Part shown: positions 1 through 8,573 of the stretch, in pieces
How positions within the stretch are numbered: the first letter of the stretch is position 1
Layout of the letters: each line of letters opens with the position of its first letter
The notes under the pieces: generated by a model
Told to the model about the DNA's origin: nothing
Database searches by the model: none
The model's input: the letters and a program-made list of their open reading frames with translations, nothing else
Position numbers and translations under genes: made by a program
Assembly (NCBI GenBank): GCA_004297765.1
Contig: SCTZ01000086.1
Location: 1-53,072, forward strand
Direction: 5' to 3'
Length of the DNA stretch: 53,072 nucleotides
Source: Chloroflexota bacterium
GTDB lineage: Bacteria > Chloroflexota > Dehalococcoidia > FW602-bin16

Positions 1-135
1 TGGGTCCAGGTCTCGGATTCCCGAGTGTTGCCTGCCTCAACAGCACTGGTACGCTTGCGAGTTCGCTTCTTGACCCTGGACGGTACGGTCTATCTGGACG
101 ACTTCTTCCTCGATGTCAAGACTCGGCAGCCATAG
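1..135 (+). CDS. 3' end of a secreted carbohydrate-binding-module protein (5' part outside the window)
   Basis: The frame is open from base 1 to a TAG at 133-135 and encodes 44 residues. They read as the last strands of a jelly-roll module: SDSRVLPAST, then LRVRFLTLDGTVYLDDFF. The same stretch closes each of the three modules of the 1064-residue glycosidase that follows, so this is the tail of a neighbouring paralogue. The family resembles CBM4/9/22-like beta-sandwich domains, which bind glycans outside the cell; that assignment is by pattern only. The 200 bases up to the next gene hold no further gene that I can support. Confidence 0.75.
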   Translation, partial: WVQVSDSRVLPASTALVRLRVRFLTLDGTVYLDDFFLDVKTRQP

Positions 136-335
136 CAAGCAGAAGCATCACAAGTGACGGATTGTTGTCGGCTTTGAACGGTCCCGAAGTTAAAGCGGCC
201 TTCGAGCGCGTAGCAACCGGTCAGGTTCTGTCCTTGGGATGAACAGGTGCCCTGAGAATCCCGAACCTGACGGATGGAGTGTCCCGCGCTGAGGGATAGA
301 GCCGAAGCCGTGCTCCAGTTCTGGGGGTAAGAAGG

Positions 336-3300
336 ATGATCGCGAAGAAGCTGTTGCCCTTGCTGTTCGTCCTGGTGGGACTCTTGAGCGCCATGATCTG
401 GCAAGCACCCCAAGCTCTCTCCCAGACTGCAGCACCTATCAAGGAAGTGGTCGGCGTAAACGTGGTATCAAACAACAACCCCTGGGAGGTGGCGCAGACC
501 GCCGGTTGGGTCAGGGACTACCACAAATGGTACCTGTACGAGGCCACGAAAGGCGTCTATACATGGGGCAGCGGCAGCAATAGCTTGGATTGGTTCTACA
601 GCTCTCTGAAATCGCTCGGTGTGAAGATCATGCCGGACGTCGAGTATTCCACCGCGTGGGCCAGCTCCACTGGGACGATCTACGGCATTCCCGATGCGAC
701 CGCGCATTCCCAGTATCTCGGGGCGTTGGCACGCCATTATGGCAATACCATCGCAGCGATCGAGAACGCAAACGAGCCGAACCAGTGGTGGCAGCAGCCA
801 ACCATGTTGGCCAGCGTATTCGGTGCTATGACCGCCAAGGACTACACTGCAGTTAAGGCGGCTAACCCCAGGACGCTTCTGGTCATGGGGGGCATCATTG
901 GATGGGACAACGCCTATCTGGACGGAACGAATCAGGCGAGCCGGGGGAAGTTCGACGTCGTGAACTTCCATTGGTTCGGTGGAGGGGACACGACGAACGG
1001 CGGTCTGAATCCGGAGACCGGCGGATTACTGTGGATGACCGACCAGGTAAAGAGGTGGCGGGATGCCAAGGCACCGGGCAAGCCGGTTTGGATCACTGAG
1101 TTTGGCTGGGATACGTACGACGCTCCAGACGGCGCCAAGTCCAAGATGTACGCCCCGGAGATCAATGCCGCTAACTACCTGCTGCGTGGCATGGTACTGC
1201 TACATGGCCGAGGAGTCGATAAGGGCTTCGTCTATATGTACCGGGATCCCGCCAGCAGTCCCACATCTCTCGCGACCCAGTACAGCAGCGTGGGCTTGGT
1301 GGAAAACGATGGCGAGACGGATGGCCGAAAGAAAGCTGGATGGTACTACCTGGCAACCTTGAAGAACGTGCTGGGCGACTACGTCTTCGATCGGATCGTC
1401 TTCAGTGGACCGAACTGGTATCACTACGAGTATTACGTCCCCGGTACCAAGAAAAGGGCGGCTATCCTCTGGGGCATCAGTGGCTCGCGCGACAACGGCT
1501 TCCAGACCTACTATCGAGGCCCGGCCGGGACCCTGGTCATACCGACTGTTGGCTCGACCACTGGGACGGTCTCGACGACGGATGGCAACCTCACCCTCAC
1601 CGAGCGACCGGTCTTCGTTCTCTACACGAGCGAGACGGTGCAGAACACACCGACGCCCCCTGCCATCTTGACGCCCACTCGGACGCCGACCGAGGCACCC
1701 ACGTTTAGCCAGCAGCCTCTAGTGAATCCGGGCTTCGAGGAAGGTCTGAGGGGATGGGAGTACCCTTCCTGGTTCAGCGGTGTTGCGGGCATCGAGACCG
1801 AAGTTGTCCACTCGGGGTCCAAGTCCTTTCGCTTCAAGGGCACCAGCGCAGGTCCCTTCTTGCAGCAAGACGTTGCCGTTCCCCCCGGAACGATCGTAGA
1901 CCTATCGGCTTGGATCAACGTCCCGGTACGCAATCGTGGGATGAACGGAGGGATCGAGCTGGTGGCTCTCAATGCCAACAAGGGGGTGCTCGCTACCTAC
2001 CTCGTTCACAGTTTTACCGATACTACCAGCGGCTGGGTGCGGATCTCGGATTCACGTGCGCTACCTCAATCGACGGCGTTTGTGCGTTTGCGAGTCCGCT
2101 TCTTGACTCTGGATGGGGTAGTCTATCTGGACGATCTTACAGTATCGCCCCCTCCGACAGAGGAAGCTACGCAGACTCCAACCGCCACGCGGACGCCGAC
2201 GCTCCCTTCACCGGTGGCCTCTGCGACAAGGACCACAACTCCCAGGCCCACGAGCTCTCCGACAAGGACGGTAACTCCCTTGCCCACTATCGCTTCGACG
2301 AGGACGGCGACTCCTTTGCCCATTGTCTCTCCGACGACTACGGCGACCCCTTCGCCTACCGCTTCTCCGACCCATATGGTGGGGAACCTGGTCTCTCACA
2401 AGGGGCCAGCCAATCCGGGCTTCGAGGACGGACTGAGGGGATGGGAGTACTCCTCCTGGTTTAGCGGTATTGCTGGTATCGACACTGATGTTGTCCGCTC
2501 GGGGTCCAAGTCCTTCCGTTTCATTGGTCGTGGCGCCGGACCTTTCCTGCAGCAAGACGTCGCCGCTGTCCCCGTGGATCCGTTGTCGACGATCAACCTC
2601 TCCGGGTGGGTCAATGTGCCAGTACGTTATCTGCAGATGAACGGAGGGATCGAGCTGGTGGCCATGAACGCCAACAAAGGCTTGCTGGCAACCTACGTCG
2701 TCTACAGCTTCACCGACTCTACCAGCGGTTGGGTACGGATCTCGGATTCTCGTGTGCTGCCCGCGTCGACAGCGTTTGTGCGATTGCGAGTGCGCTTCGT
2801 GACCCTGGACGGAACAGTCTATCTGGACGACCTTTCCCTCTGGCTCAGTGAGACGCCAACAGCTACACCTACTCACACCGCCACATCGACGCCTACACCA
2901 ACCGAGACAGCTACTCCCACATCTACTGACACATCTACGCCCACACCGACTGACACGCCGACGCCTACGTCGACCGCTACATTAACACCCACTCCAACCG
3001 AGACGTCTACTCCTACGCCGACCGATACATCGACCCCAACGCCGACTCCCACGGAGGTAATCTCGATCGCTCGGGAGTGGCTGATCAACCCGGGGTTCGA
3101 GAATATGCTTGTCGGATGGCAACGTCCCTCCTGGTTTGCGGCTGTCGCCGAGGTCAAGACCGGCGTTGTCCATTCGGGAACCAAGGCCATCCGATTCATC
3201 GGGAGAGCCGCTGGACCCTTTATCCAGCAAGAAATTGCCGCCGCATCGGGCGAGGCCGTCAGTTTCTCCGGCTGGGTCAACGTCCCTGTCCGCAACGGGG

Positions 3301-3530
3301 GGATGAACGGGATGATCGAGCTACAGGTTCTCAACGCGAACAGAGGGGTGATTGCGACCTACGGCCTGTACACTTTCGCCAAGGTCACTGACGGCTGGAC
3401 ACCAATCTCGGATTCCCGTGTCTTGCCAGCCGGAACCGCGTCAGCAAGACTAGTCGTTCGTTTCCCGACCCTGGACGGGACGATCTACCTGGACGACTTC
3501 TCCCTTCGCACAGAGACCACAGGATCGTGA
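336..3530 (+). CDS. Secreted clan GH-A glycoside hydrolase with three C-terminal carbohydrate-binding-like modules
   Basis: This 1064-residue protein starts at ATG 336, about 8 bases after a GGGGG run. Residues 1-30 form a signal peptide (basic start, Leu/Val core, QALSQ). Residues 35-430 are a TIM-barrel hydrolase of the GH5/GH39 type: the acid/base Glu is E147 in ENANEPNQW and the likely nucleophile is E255 in WITEFGWD. Three homologous beta-sandwich modules follow at about 460-601, 690-836 and 915-1061, each running from NPGFE..GW to the DGxxYLDD end. They are joined by Thr/Pro-rich linkers, the second an almost pure TPT/TPTE run. The enzyme should cleave a polysaccharide outside the cell; the substrate cannot be read from the sequence. 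Its paralogues lie directly upstream and downstream, so the locus grew by tandem duplication. The stop overlaps the next start (TGATG). Confidence 0.9.
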   Translation: MIAKKLLPLLFVLVGLLSAMIWQAPQALSQTAAPIKEVVGVNVVSNNNPWEVAQTAGWVRDYHKWYLYEATKGVYTWGSGSNSLDWFYSSLKSLGVKIMPDVEYSTAWASSTGTIYGIPDATAHSQYLGALARHYGNTIAAIENANEPNQWWQQPTMLASVFGAMTAKDYTAVKAANPRTLLVMGGIIGWDNAYLDGTNQASRGKFDVVNFHWFGGGDTTNGGLNPETGGLLWMTDQVKRWRDAKAPGKPVWITEFGWDTYDAPDGAKSKMYAPEINAANYLLRGMVLLHGRGVDKGFVYMYRDPASSPTSLATQYSSVGLVENDGETDGRKKAGWYYLATLKNVLGDYVFDRIVFSGPNWYHYEYYVPGTKKRAAILWGISGSRDNGFQTYYRGPAGTLVIPTVGSTTGTVSTTDGNLTLTERPVFVLYTSETVQNTPTPPAILTPTRTPTEAPTFSQQPLVNPGFEEGLRGWEYPSWFSGVAGIETEVVHSGSKSFRFKGTSAGPFLQQDVAVPPGTIVDLSAWINVPVRNRGMNGGIELVALNANKGVLATYLVHSFTDTTSGWVRISDSRALPQSTAFVRLRVRFLTLDGVVYLDDLTVSPPPTEEATQTPTATRTPTLPSPVASATRTTTPRPTSSPTRTVTPLPTIASTRTATPLPIVSPTTTATPSPTASPTHMVGNLVSHKGPANPGFEDGLRGWEYSSWFSGIAGIDTDVVRSGSKSFRFIGRGAGPFLQQDVAAVPVDPLSTINLSGWVNVPVRYLQMNGGIELVAMNANKGLLATYVVYSFTDSTSGWVRISDSRVLPASTAFVRLRVRFVTLDGTVYLDDLSLWLSETPTATPTHTATSTPTPTETATPTSTDTSTPTPTDTPTPTSTATLTPTPTETSTPTPTDTSTPTPTPTEVISIAREWLINPGFENMLVGWQRPSWFAAVAEVKTGVVHSGTKAIRFIGRAAGPFIQQEIAAASGEAVSFSGWVNVPVRNGGMNGMIELQVLNANRGVIATYGLYTFAKVTDGWTPISDSRVLPAGTASARLVVRFPTLDGTIYLDDFSLRTETTGS

Positions 3531-4972
3531 TGTTCGAGAGGACTCCGTCCAGTAGGAAAGAGCAAGTGCAAAGCAGCATGAAGAAGCCGCTGATTCTGCT
3601 CACTATCCTGCTCGCGCTGTTGTTCGCGACAGTTCGGCAGGCTCATGAGAGTCGTTCCCACAGGGCAACGGCCGCTGGGGCGAGGGTGCCGCTCCGAGAC
3701 ATGATCGGCGTGAACGCGGTGGTGAACAACAACCCCTCGGACGTAGCCAGGGTGGCGGGTTGGATCAGGGATTATCACAAATGGTATTGGTACGAGGCTA
3801 CGCCGGGCGTCTACACCTGGGGCACCGGAAGCCAGGGACTGGATCGGTTTTATGGCACGCTAAGCTCCCTGGGTGTGAAAGTCATGCCAGACGTGGAGCT
3901 CGCGCCGGACTGGGCTAGCTCCGATGGGCAACCCACAGGCATACCTGACGCCGCCGCACATGCCAGGTACCTGGGGCGGCTAGTTGACCACTTCGGTGAC
4001 ACCATCGCCGCGGTGGAGAACTACAATGAGCCGAGTCAGACATGGGAGTCGACACGCTTTCCGGCCAGTGTGTTCGGCGCCATGACGGCTGGGGACTATG
4101 ATGCGGTCAAGGCGGCCAATCCCGGCATACCGTTAGTACTGGCCGGGATGGCTGGACCAGACACGAGCTACCTGGACGCAGCAAATCGGGCTAGCGCAGG
4201 GAAGTTCGACGTCGTCAACTTCCACTGGTATGCTGAGGGCGATTCGACGGACGGTGGCAAGAACCCTGAATCGGGAGAGCTCATCTCCTCGATCGACCAG
4301 ATGGCGGAATGGCGAGATGTCAACGCGCCGGGGAAGCCGATCTGGATCACCGAGTTCGGCTGGGATACTTTCATGCAGCCAGACGGACGCAAGTCCAGGG
4401 TTTTCGCCCCGGAGGCGAGTGCCGCCAACTATCTGTTGCGGGCCATCTTCATGATGCAGGCGCGGGGAGTCGAGAAAGGCTTCGTCTTCACGTATCGAGA
4501 CCCCGCCGTTGGTAGCGCTGACCTCCAGGGTATGTACAGCAGCGCCGGCTTGGTGACGAATAATGCAGAAATGGATGGTCGCAAGAAGCCCGGATGGTAC
4601 TATCTGGCCACCGTGAAGAACGTTCTTGGAGATTACATCTTCGATCGGATCGTCGCGGACGGACCCAACGTGTATCACTACGAGTATTTTGTTCCCGGGA
4701 CCGAGAAGAGAGCCGCGGTGCTATGGGCCCGCGAAGGGCAGCGGGATAGCGGCTATCACCTGAGCTATCGTGGACCCGCGGGTACCCTGGTCAAACCCCT
4801 GGATGGCTTGACGACGGGGATGGTCTCGACGACTGATGGCAATCTCACCCTCACCGAACGCCCGCTCTTCGTGCTCCACATAGCGACCCCAACTGCAGTC
4901 CCAGCACGGTCTGCGACCGTCACGCCCAGATCGGCTCGCGGTGTGCCGGCAGGGGACGATTTCCACCAATAG
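3530..4972 (+). CDS. Secreted clan GH-A glycoside hydrolase, short paralogue without binding modules
   Basis: About 480 residues, closely similar to the catalytic domain of the preceding gene. A signal peptide with core LILLTILLALLFA is followed by the barrel, with acid/base E167 (NYNEPSQ) and nucleophile E275 (WITEFGWD). The protein stops shortly after the catalytic domain, in a brief ATPTAVPARSATVTP tail that looks like the start of a lost linker, so it lacks the three binding modules. The start is uncertain. ATG 3530 overlaps the upstream stop and has AGGA 5 bases before it. GTG 3566 has AGGAAAGAG before it, and ATG 3578 aligns best with the paralogue's start. The overlap suggests cotranslation with the larger enzyme. 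The two probably act on the same glycan, one free and one carbohydrate-anchored. Confidence 0.88.
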   Translation: MFERTPSSRKEQVQSSMKKPLILLTILLALLFATVRQAHESRSHRATAAGARVPLRDMIGVNAVVNNNPSDVARVAGWIRDYHKWYWYEATPGVYTWGTGSQGLDRFYGTLSSLGVKVMPDVELAPDWASSDGQPTGIPDAAAHARYLGRLVDHFGDTIAAVENYNEPSQTWESTRFPASVFGAMTAGDYDAVKAANPGIPLVLAGMAGPDTSYLDAANRASAGKFDVVNFHWYAEGDSTDGGKNPESGELISSIDQMAEWRDVNAPGKPIWITEFGWDTFMQPDGRKSRVFAPEASAANYLLRAIFMMQARGVEKGFVFTYRDPAVGSADLQGMYSSAGLVTNNAEMDGRKKPGWYYLATVKNVLGDYIFDRIVADGPNVYHYEYFVPGTEKRAAVLWAREGQRDSGYHLSYRGPAGTLVKPLDGLTTGMVSTTDGNLTLTERPLFVLHIATPTAVPARSATVTPRSARGVPAGDDFHQ

Positions 4973-4994
4973 TCGACCCCAATAACTATCCTCC

Positions 4995-5084
4995 CTTCTC
5001 GACCGGGTCGCGTCCAATGGTCCGAACGTGTACGACTACGAGTACTTCCTCCCCGGCACCCAGCATACGTGCAGGATTCGCTGA
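4995..5084 (+). pseudogene. Remnant of a third GH-A paralogue
   Basis: Translating 4995-5084 gives DRVASNGPNVYDYEYFLPGT and then a stop. The two intact hydrolases carry DRIVADGPNVYHYEYFVPGT and a near-identical version at the matching place, just before the end of the catalytic domain. There is no start codon or ribosome site and no flanking domain, so this is a decayed fragment left by duplication and deletion. Confidence 0.75.
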
Positions 5085-5094
5085 CCAGGCAGCT

Positions 5095-5226
5095 TCCATC
5101 CGTTTTCCCGAACTTCAAGGCCTGGTATGGTTCAACGAAAAGGGCTGGGGAGAGCTTATGGACAAGAGCTACCCGCAGACCCTACAAGCGTTCCGCCAGA
5201 ATATCGCTAGCACATACTACAAGGGC
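5095..5226 (+). pseudogene. Fragment resembling the C-terminal end of a GH26-type hydrolase
   Basis: In one frame 5095-5226 encodes FPELQGLVWFNEKGWGE and later LQAFRQNIASTYYKG. This matches the usual ending of GH26-family mannanase-like enzymes, in which a WFN core strand is followed by a final helix containing AFR and a terminal YY. The catalytic part is absent and the reading frame upstream belongs to a different hydrolase remnant. I read it as the last helix of a deleted secreted glycosidase. The family assignment rests on pattern memory. Confidence 0.5.
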
Positions 5227-5288
5227 CGGCAACTGGGCCCCTGCGTAGCCTCTGCACGTGGGGAGTTTCACCCTCCTGTACAGCTTCG

Positions 5289-6239
5289 TCATCGAATCGT
5301 GAAGTGCGAGGTGGCGACCTTTGCACCGCTCACGGCTACCTGAACTTCAATTTCAGCCGGCGGAAAGCCGGTGGGTGGCGCTTGTACCCAGAAGATGTAG
5401 CCTCCGCCGTCGCCCTCCACTTTGCTGGGCTGTTCGTAGATCTTCAGACCACCCATCAACCAACTGATGCTGATCTCCGCTCCTGCCGGCAAACCACCTT
5501 TGCCCCATGTGGTCATCTGGACGATCTTGGGGTCTCTGGTGGAGAAGACGTCGGAGATTCCGCTGAGCTCGCCGCCCGACGAGACGTCTTTGGCGAAGAC
5601 GATCCGCAGCTCATCTCTACTGGTCACGGAAGCTTGCGGCGGGGCTGGCGCAGATCCTACCACCAAAGCTCCTGACTGTGACGGCTTCTGGGGCTCCGCC
5701 GAAGGCGCCGCTGACCCCGTCCGCTCAGATGATTGTGGCGCGCTGGGTGCTGACGGTGCGGACGATTGCGGCGCGCTGGCAGCAGGCTGTGTGGATGATT
5801 GCGGCGCGCTGGCAACAGGCTGTGTGGATGATTGCGGCGCGCCAGGCACTGACTGGGTGGACGATTGTGGTGAGCTGGAGGCTGACCCGGCGGGCGATTG
5901 TGACGAGACCGCGGTCAGCGCCTGGGCCGACCCTACTTTCTCGATGGCAGGAATGATGGTGACGGCGGCAACCGCCACGATCAGCAAGAAACAGCCGAGT
6001 ACGATTCCGGCCGCTCCTCCAACGACGTACCCCCACAGCGGAATCCGCCTCGGGAATGAAGGCTCTGCTGGCACAGCGACCGGCTGCGCTATGGGGGGCG
6101 AAGATGATGTTGTCTCGCCGGGCGGAGGTGCCGCAACCGACGACGCTCCCCCGGCGGGCACGGTGAGCAAAGGCTTCCCGCTTTCAACGCAGGAGCGCGA
6201 CTCCGTCGGGTTATCCATGTCATACGACTGGCGCTTCAT
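5289..6239 (-). CDS. Single-pass membrane protein with an 11-residue Pro/Ser/Gln tandem repeat and C-terminal beta-rich domain
   Basis: I do not recognise a family. With start ATG 6239, 11 bases after GGGAGG, the protein has 316 residues; GTG 6251 is an alternative. Residues 1-65 are cytoplasmic and rich in Pro and Ser, with a lone CVESGKPL that could be a decayed zinc ribbon. One transmembrane helix follows at about 70-93 (YVVGGAAGIVLGCFLLIVAV). Outside lies a low-complexity stalk with a period of 11 (PQSSTQPVASA, four to five copies). The last 110 residues look like an immunoglobulin-like beta-sandwich (LRIVFAKDV, AEISISWLMGG, AEIEVQVAV). The opposite strand is also open over most of this gene, a side effect of the repeat. 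It is transcribed against the hydrolase genes. Confidence 0.75.
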   Translation of the reverse strand: MKRQSYDMDNPTESRSCVESGKPLLTVPAGGASSVAAPPPGETTSSSPPIAQPVAVPAEPSFPRRIPLWGYVVGGAAGIVLGCFLLIVAVAAVTIIPAIEKVGSAQALTAVSSQSPAGSASSSPQSSTQSVPGAPQSSTQPVASAPQSSTQPAASAPQSSAPSAPSAPQSSERTGSAAPSAEPQKPSQSGALVVGSAPAPPQASVTSRDELRIVFAKDVSSGGELSGISDVFSTRDPKIVQMTTWGKGGLPAGAEISISWLMGGLKIYEQPSKVEGDGGGYIFWVQAPPTGFPPAEIEVQVAVSGAKVATSHFTIR

Positions 6240-6349
6240 GCTGTGCCACACCTCCCTCGACGAATAGAACGATTTGCTTTGATTGAGCGCGCCTTCTGTG
6301 ATTCTCCTGTGGCTCTGACGTACATTCTCGGCCAGGCAAGGCTAGCAGT

Positions 6350-6410
6350 GCCATCGCCAAAACAGGCTATGGGGATACCCCCCAAAAGGGTGATCCCTGC
6401 TGCCGATGGC
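6350..6410. promoter_or_regulatory. Nested inverted repeats, possible structured RNA or operator
   Basis: The outer arms GCCATCG (6350-6356) and CGATGGC (6404-6410) are perfect complements. Inside them GGGATACCC (6372-6380) pairs with GGGT and ATCCC (6388-6397) with one bulged G, around the loop CCCAAAA. The structure could lie in the 5' leader of the minus-strand gene at 6239, or upstream of the promoter for 6787. I could not match it to a riboswitch consensus that I know. Confidence 0.4.
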
Positions 6411-6517
6411 TACCTCTCACCCGGGCATCACGCCAACACAACGATTGGGCGAGCGGTTCGTCTGATTCCGATCAACTTTTTGGGGCAAGAAGAACTGCGC
6501 AATCCTCTGGGCAATGC

Positions 6518-6546
6518 TTGACAGTAGTGAAGGTGCACGCTAGACT
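6518..6546 (+). promoter_or_regulatory. Housekeeping sigma promoter of the substrate-binding protein gene
   Basis: A perfect -35 TTGACA (6518-6523) is followed by exactly 17 bases and the -10 hexamer TAGACT (6541-6546). Transcription would start near 6553 and read into the gene at 6787. This is the best promoter match I found in the window. Confidence 0.75.
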
Positions 6547-6563
6547 GACGATACAATCGTCAG
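6545..6563 (+). promoter_or_regulatory. Perfect dyad at the transcription start, candidate operator
   Basis: CTGACGAT (6545-6552), the spacer ACA, and ATCGTCAG (6556-6563) form a perfect 8-bp inverted repeat. It overlaps the end of the -10 element and the predicted start site. A repressor bound here would block initiation. Alternatively the RNA would begin with a short hairpin. No regulator gene is adjacent. Confidence 0.55.
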
Positions 6564-6786
6564 CATGCTAGGTCAGCCCTTCGAACCCCGACTGAGCCCC
6601 TCCTGAGGCGATGACGCCCAGGATCGCGCCATAGCGCCAAGTAGCCTTGTGCTGCGCGTCCCTACTGCGGTTCATCGTGGCAGATGATGCCTGCAATCCT
6701 CCTTGCTGACCGTGTCATGCAACACATGGCTCCTAGACCTGTCGAGCAAAGTTTCGCAGCAGGCTTAATGGAGGCGGCGGTCAACG

Positions 6787-8475
6787 ATGAAGAAGCGGCT
6801 CGTGGTGATAGCGGCGGCCCTGATGTTGGCATCACTGGGTTGCCAATCGAGCTCGACGCCCGAGGCTTCTCCCAGCAACTCGGGCGGCAGCGCTAGCATT
6901 CCAAGTAGCTCAGGCAGTGCGAGCGGCAGCGCTAGCAGTGCGAGCGGCTCCAGCAGCCCTAGCCCTGCCGCAATCAACAACGATCCTTCAGCGATCCTTA
7001 GTTACGCGCCAATGCAGGCGATGACGCTCGATCCAATCAAGATTGGCGCCAGCGATCGGACGATCATGAACGCGATCTACGACACCCTGGTGTTTCTTGA
7101 CGACAACGATCAGCCGATCCCGGGATTGGCGATCAGCTGGAGTAGCCCGGACCCCGCCACATTTGAACTGAAACTACGGAACGGCGTGGTATTCCAGGAC
7201 GGCACGCCCTTCAACGCCGATGCAGTCAAGTTCAATCTCGATCGCGCCATGAGTCCGGAGTCGATGATCAAGGCCAGTCTCGCTCAACTGAAGGCGGTTG
7301 AGGTGGTGGATCCTTACACTGTCCGGCTAAGGCTGAACTCTCCCTTGCCGGGAGCGCTACCGGCCGCCCTCGCCGGACAAGCTGGCATGATGGCGTCTCC
7401 GACGGCTGTGAAGAACGCCGGCAGCAGCGATGCCTTCTCGCAGCACCCTGTAGGCGCGGGCATGTTCAAGCTGCAGGGGAATTGGCAGCCTCGCACGTCG
7501 GCCAGCGTGCGTGCCTGGGACGGCTATTGGGACAAGAAGTCGCAACTACTGGGCGGCATCGACTTCAAGGGGATCTCACCGGACGCCTATCTGAATACGT
7601 TGCAGGCCGGCGACGTCGACATGAACAGCGATCTGGACGAGACCATGGCGGCGACCCTTCAACAGAATCCCAGCTTCCGGACGAAGATCAGTCCGTCGTC
7701 CAGCGTCAGGACCTTCTTCATGAACCCTACGTTGGCGCCTTTCGACAAGCTGGAGATACGCCAGGCGATGGCATACGCGATCGATCGCGAGTCGATCGCC
7801 AAAGCCATGACCAATAGCATGGGTCAGGCGGCCTGGGAGTTCTGGCGCAAAGAGGACATTGCGTATAACGCCGATGTGGCCAATCGCTACTCGTACGATC
7901 CCAACCAGGCCAAGGCGTTGCTGGCCCAGGCCGGTTTTCCGAACGGAGTCTCCTTTCACGCCGTCATCGGCCGCATCAACACCAGCTACATCCGCTTCGG
8001 AGAGTTGGTCCGGGCGCAGATCAAGCAGGCCGGGTTCGATATGACCCTTGATCTGGTGGATCCGGCTCAGACGACTGTCCTGCTGTGGAGGGCTGGACCA
8101 ACTGGGCGCGGGACCGCGCAGGCGTCTCCGCTGCAGGGAGGTGGCGCCGAAGATCCGGATGTGGTCTTGCGTCAGTCGTTCCTCAAGGACTCGCCGGCCA
8201 ATGCGGGCGGCTACGAGCCTGAGGGATTCCGTGCGCTGGTCGATCAGGCCGTCTCCACCGTTGATGTGCCAGAGCGTAAGGCCGCATACCAGGAAGTAAC
8301 GAGGACGATCCAGGAGCAGGTCCTGCCGGGTGTCCCGGTTTACTTCATCAGCGACGCCACGGGCTACGCGAACTATGTCGGCGGCGTCACCAAGGCCATG
8401 CCGCACGCTCGCCAGACGTACAGGGGACTCTACATCACCAAAGGGAAGATGCCAGCAGACGACGCCAGGCGGTAG
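6787..8475 (+). CDS. ABC transporter substrate-binding lipoprotein, family 5 (oligopeptide/dipeptide/nickel type)
   Basis: 562 residues from ATG 6787; GGAGG sits 12 bases upstream. The signal peptide ends in the lipobox LASLGC, so Cys19 should be lipidated. A Ser/Gly-rich spacer reaches about residue 60. The mature fold is solute-binding family 5: an early DPIKIGASDRTIMNAIYDTL segment, then LKLRNGVVFQDGTPFNADAV with the family's GV.F.DGTPF.A.DV signature, and a C-terminal EVTRTIQEQVLPGVPVYFI. Members bind peptides, nickel or opines at the cell surface and pass them to a two-permease, two-ATPase transporter. None of those partners lies nearby, so this is an orphan receptor, either serving a transporter elsewhere or acting as a sensor. 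It has its own strong promoter with a dyad. The ligand cannot be predicted. Confidence 0.92.
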   Translation: MKKRLVVIAAALMLASLGCQSSSTPEASPSNSGGSASIPSSSGSASGSASSASGSSSPSPAAINNDPSAILSYAPMQAMTLDPIKIGASDRTIMNAIYDTLVFLDDNDQPIPGLAISWSSPDPATFELKLRNGVVFQDGTPFNADAVKFNLDRAMSPESMIKASLAQLKAVEVVDPYTVRLRLNSPLPGALPAALAGQAGMMASPTAVKNAGSSDAFSQHPVGAGMFKLQGNWQPRTSASVRAWDGYWDKKSQLLGGIDFKGISPDAYLNTLQAGDVDMNSDLDETMAATLQQNPSFRTKISPSSSVRTFFMNPTLAPFDKLEIRQAMAYAIDRESIAKAMTNSMGQAAWEFWRKEDIAYNADVANRYSYDPNQAKALLAQAGFPNGVSFHAVIGRINTSYIRFGELVRAQIKQAGFDMTLDLVDPAQTTVLLWRAGPTGRGTAQASPLQGGGAEDPDVVLRQSFLKDSPANAGGYEPEGFRALVDQAVSTVDVPERKAAYQEVTRTIQEQVLPGVPVYFISDATGYANYVGGVTKAMPHARQTYRGLYITKGKMPADDARR

Positions 8476-8573
8476 CATTGCCATCGCACGCTATCTGGAT
8501 CCGCTGCACTACGGGGAGCAAGTCACCGAGCTCGAGTAGGAGGAGGCTGGGCTCGTCTTGCAGCCGATCGAAC

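Larger units (their letters stand above)
6240..6786. other. Intergenic regulatory region between divergent genes
   Basis: These 547 bases hold no gene that I can support. A 92-codon plus-strand frame from 6243 has no ribosome site and ordinary non-coding composition. What can be seen is a nested inverted repeat (6350-6410), a near-consensus promoter (6518-6546) and a perfect dyad at its predicted start (6545-6563). The predicted transcript has a leader of about 235 bases before the substrate-binding protein at 6787. Confidence 0.6.

Noticed and set aside
2860-3060. Short-period repeat resembling a tandem DNA repeat or CRISPR
   Set aside because: It is a Thr/Pro/Glu linker coding region with a period of a few codons and no spacer-repeat pattern. 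No CRISPR array was seen anywhere in the window.
5467-6267. Long plus-strand open frame (266 codons) antisense to the repeat-stalk membrane protein
   Set aside because: Its Cys/Asp-rich repeat is the mirror of the 33-bp repeat. The minus strand has a good ribosome site, a membrane helix and a plausible folded domain; the plus strand has none of these.
6372-6410. Possible c-di-AMP (ydaO-type) or c-di-GMP riboswitch
   Set aside because: GGGGATACCC..GGGTGATCCC only loosely recalls parts of the ydaO consensus, and the other conserved blocks are missing, so I list it only as an unassigned structure.
6243-6521. 92-codon plus-strand frame between the divergent genes
   Set aside because: No ribosome site, no recognisable domain, and it runs through the nested inverted repeat and into the TTGACA box.
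7576-8484. 302-codon minus-strand frame
   Set aside because: Lies wholly antisense to the substrate-binding protein, which has a lipobox and family motifs; the antisense peptide is Arg/His-rich shadow sequence.
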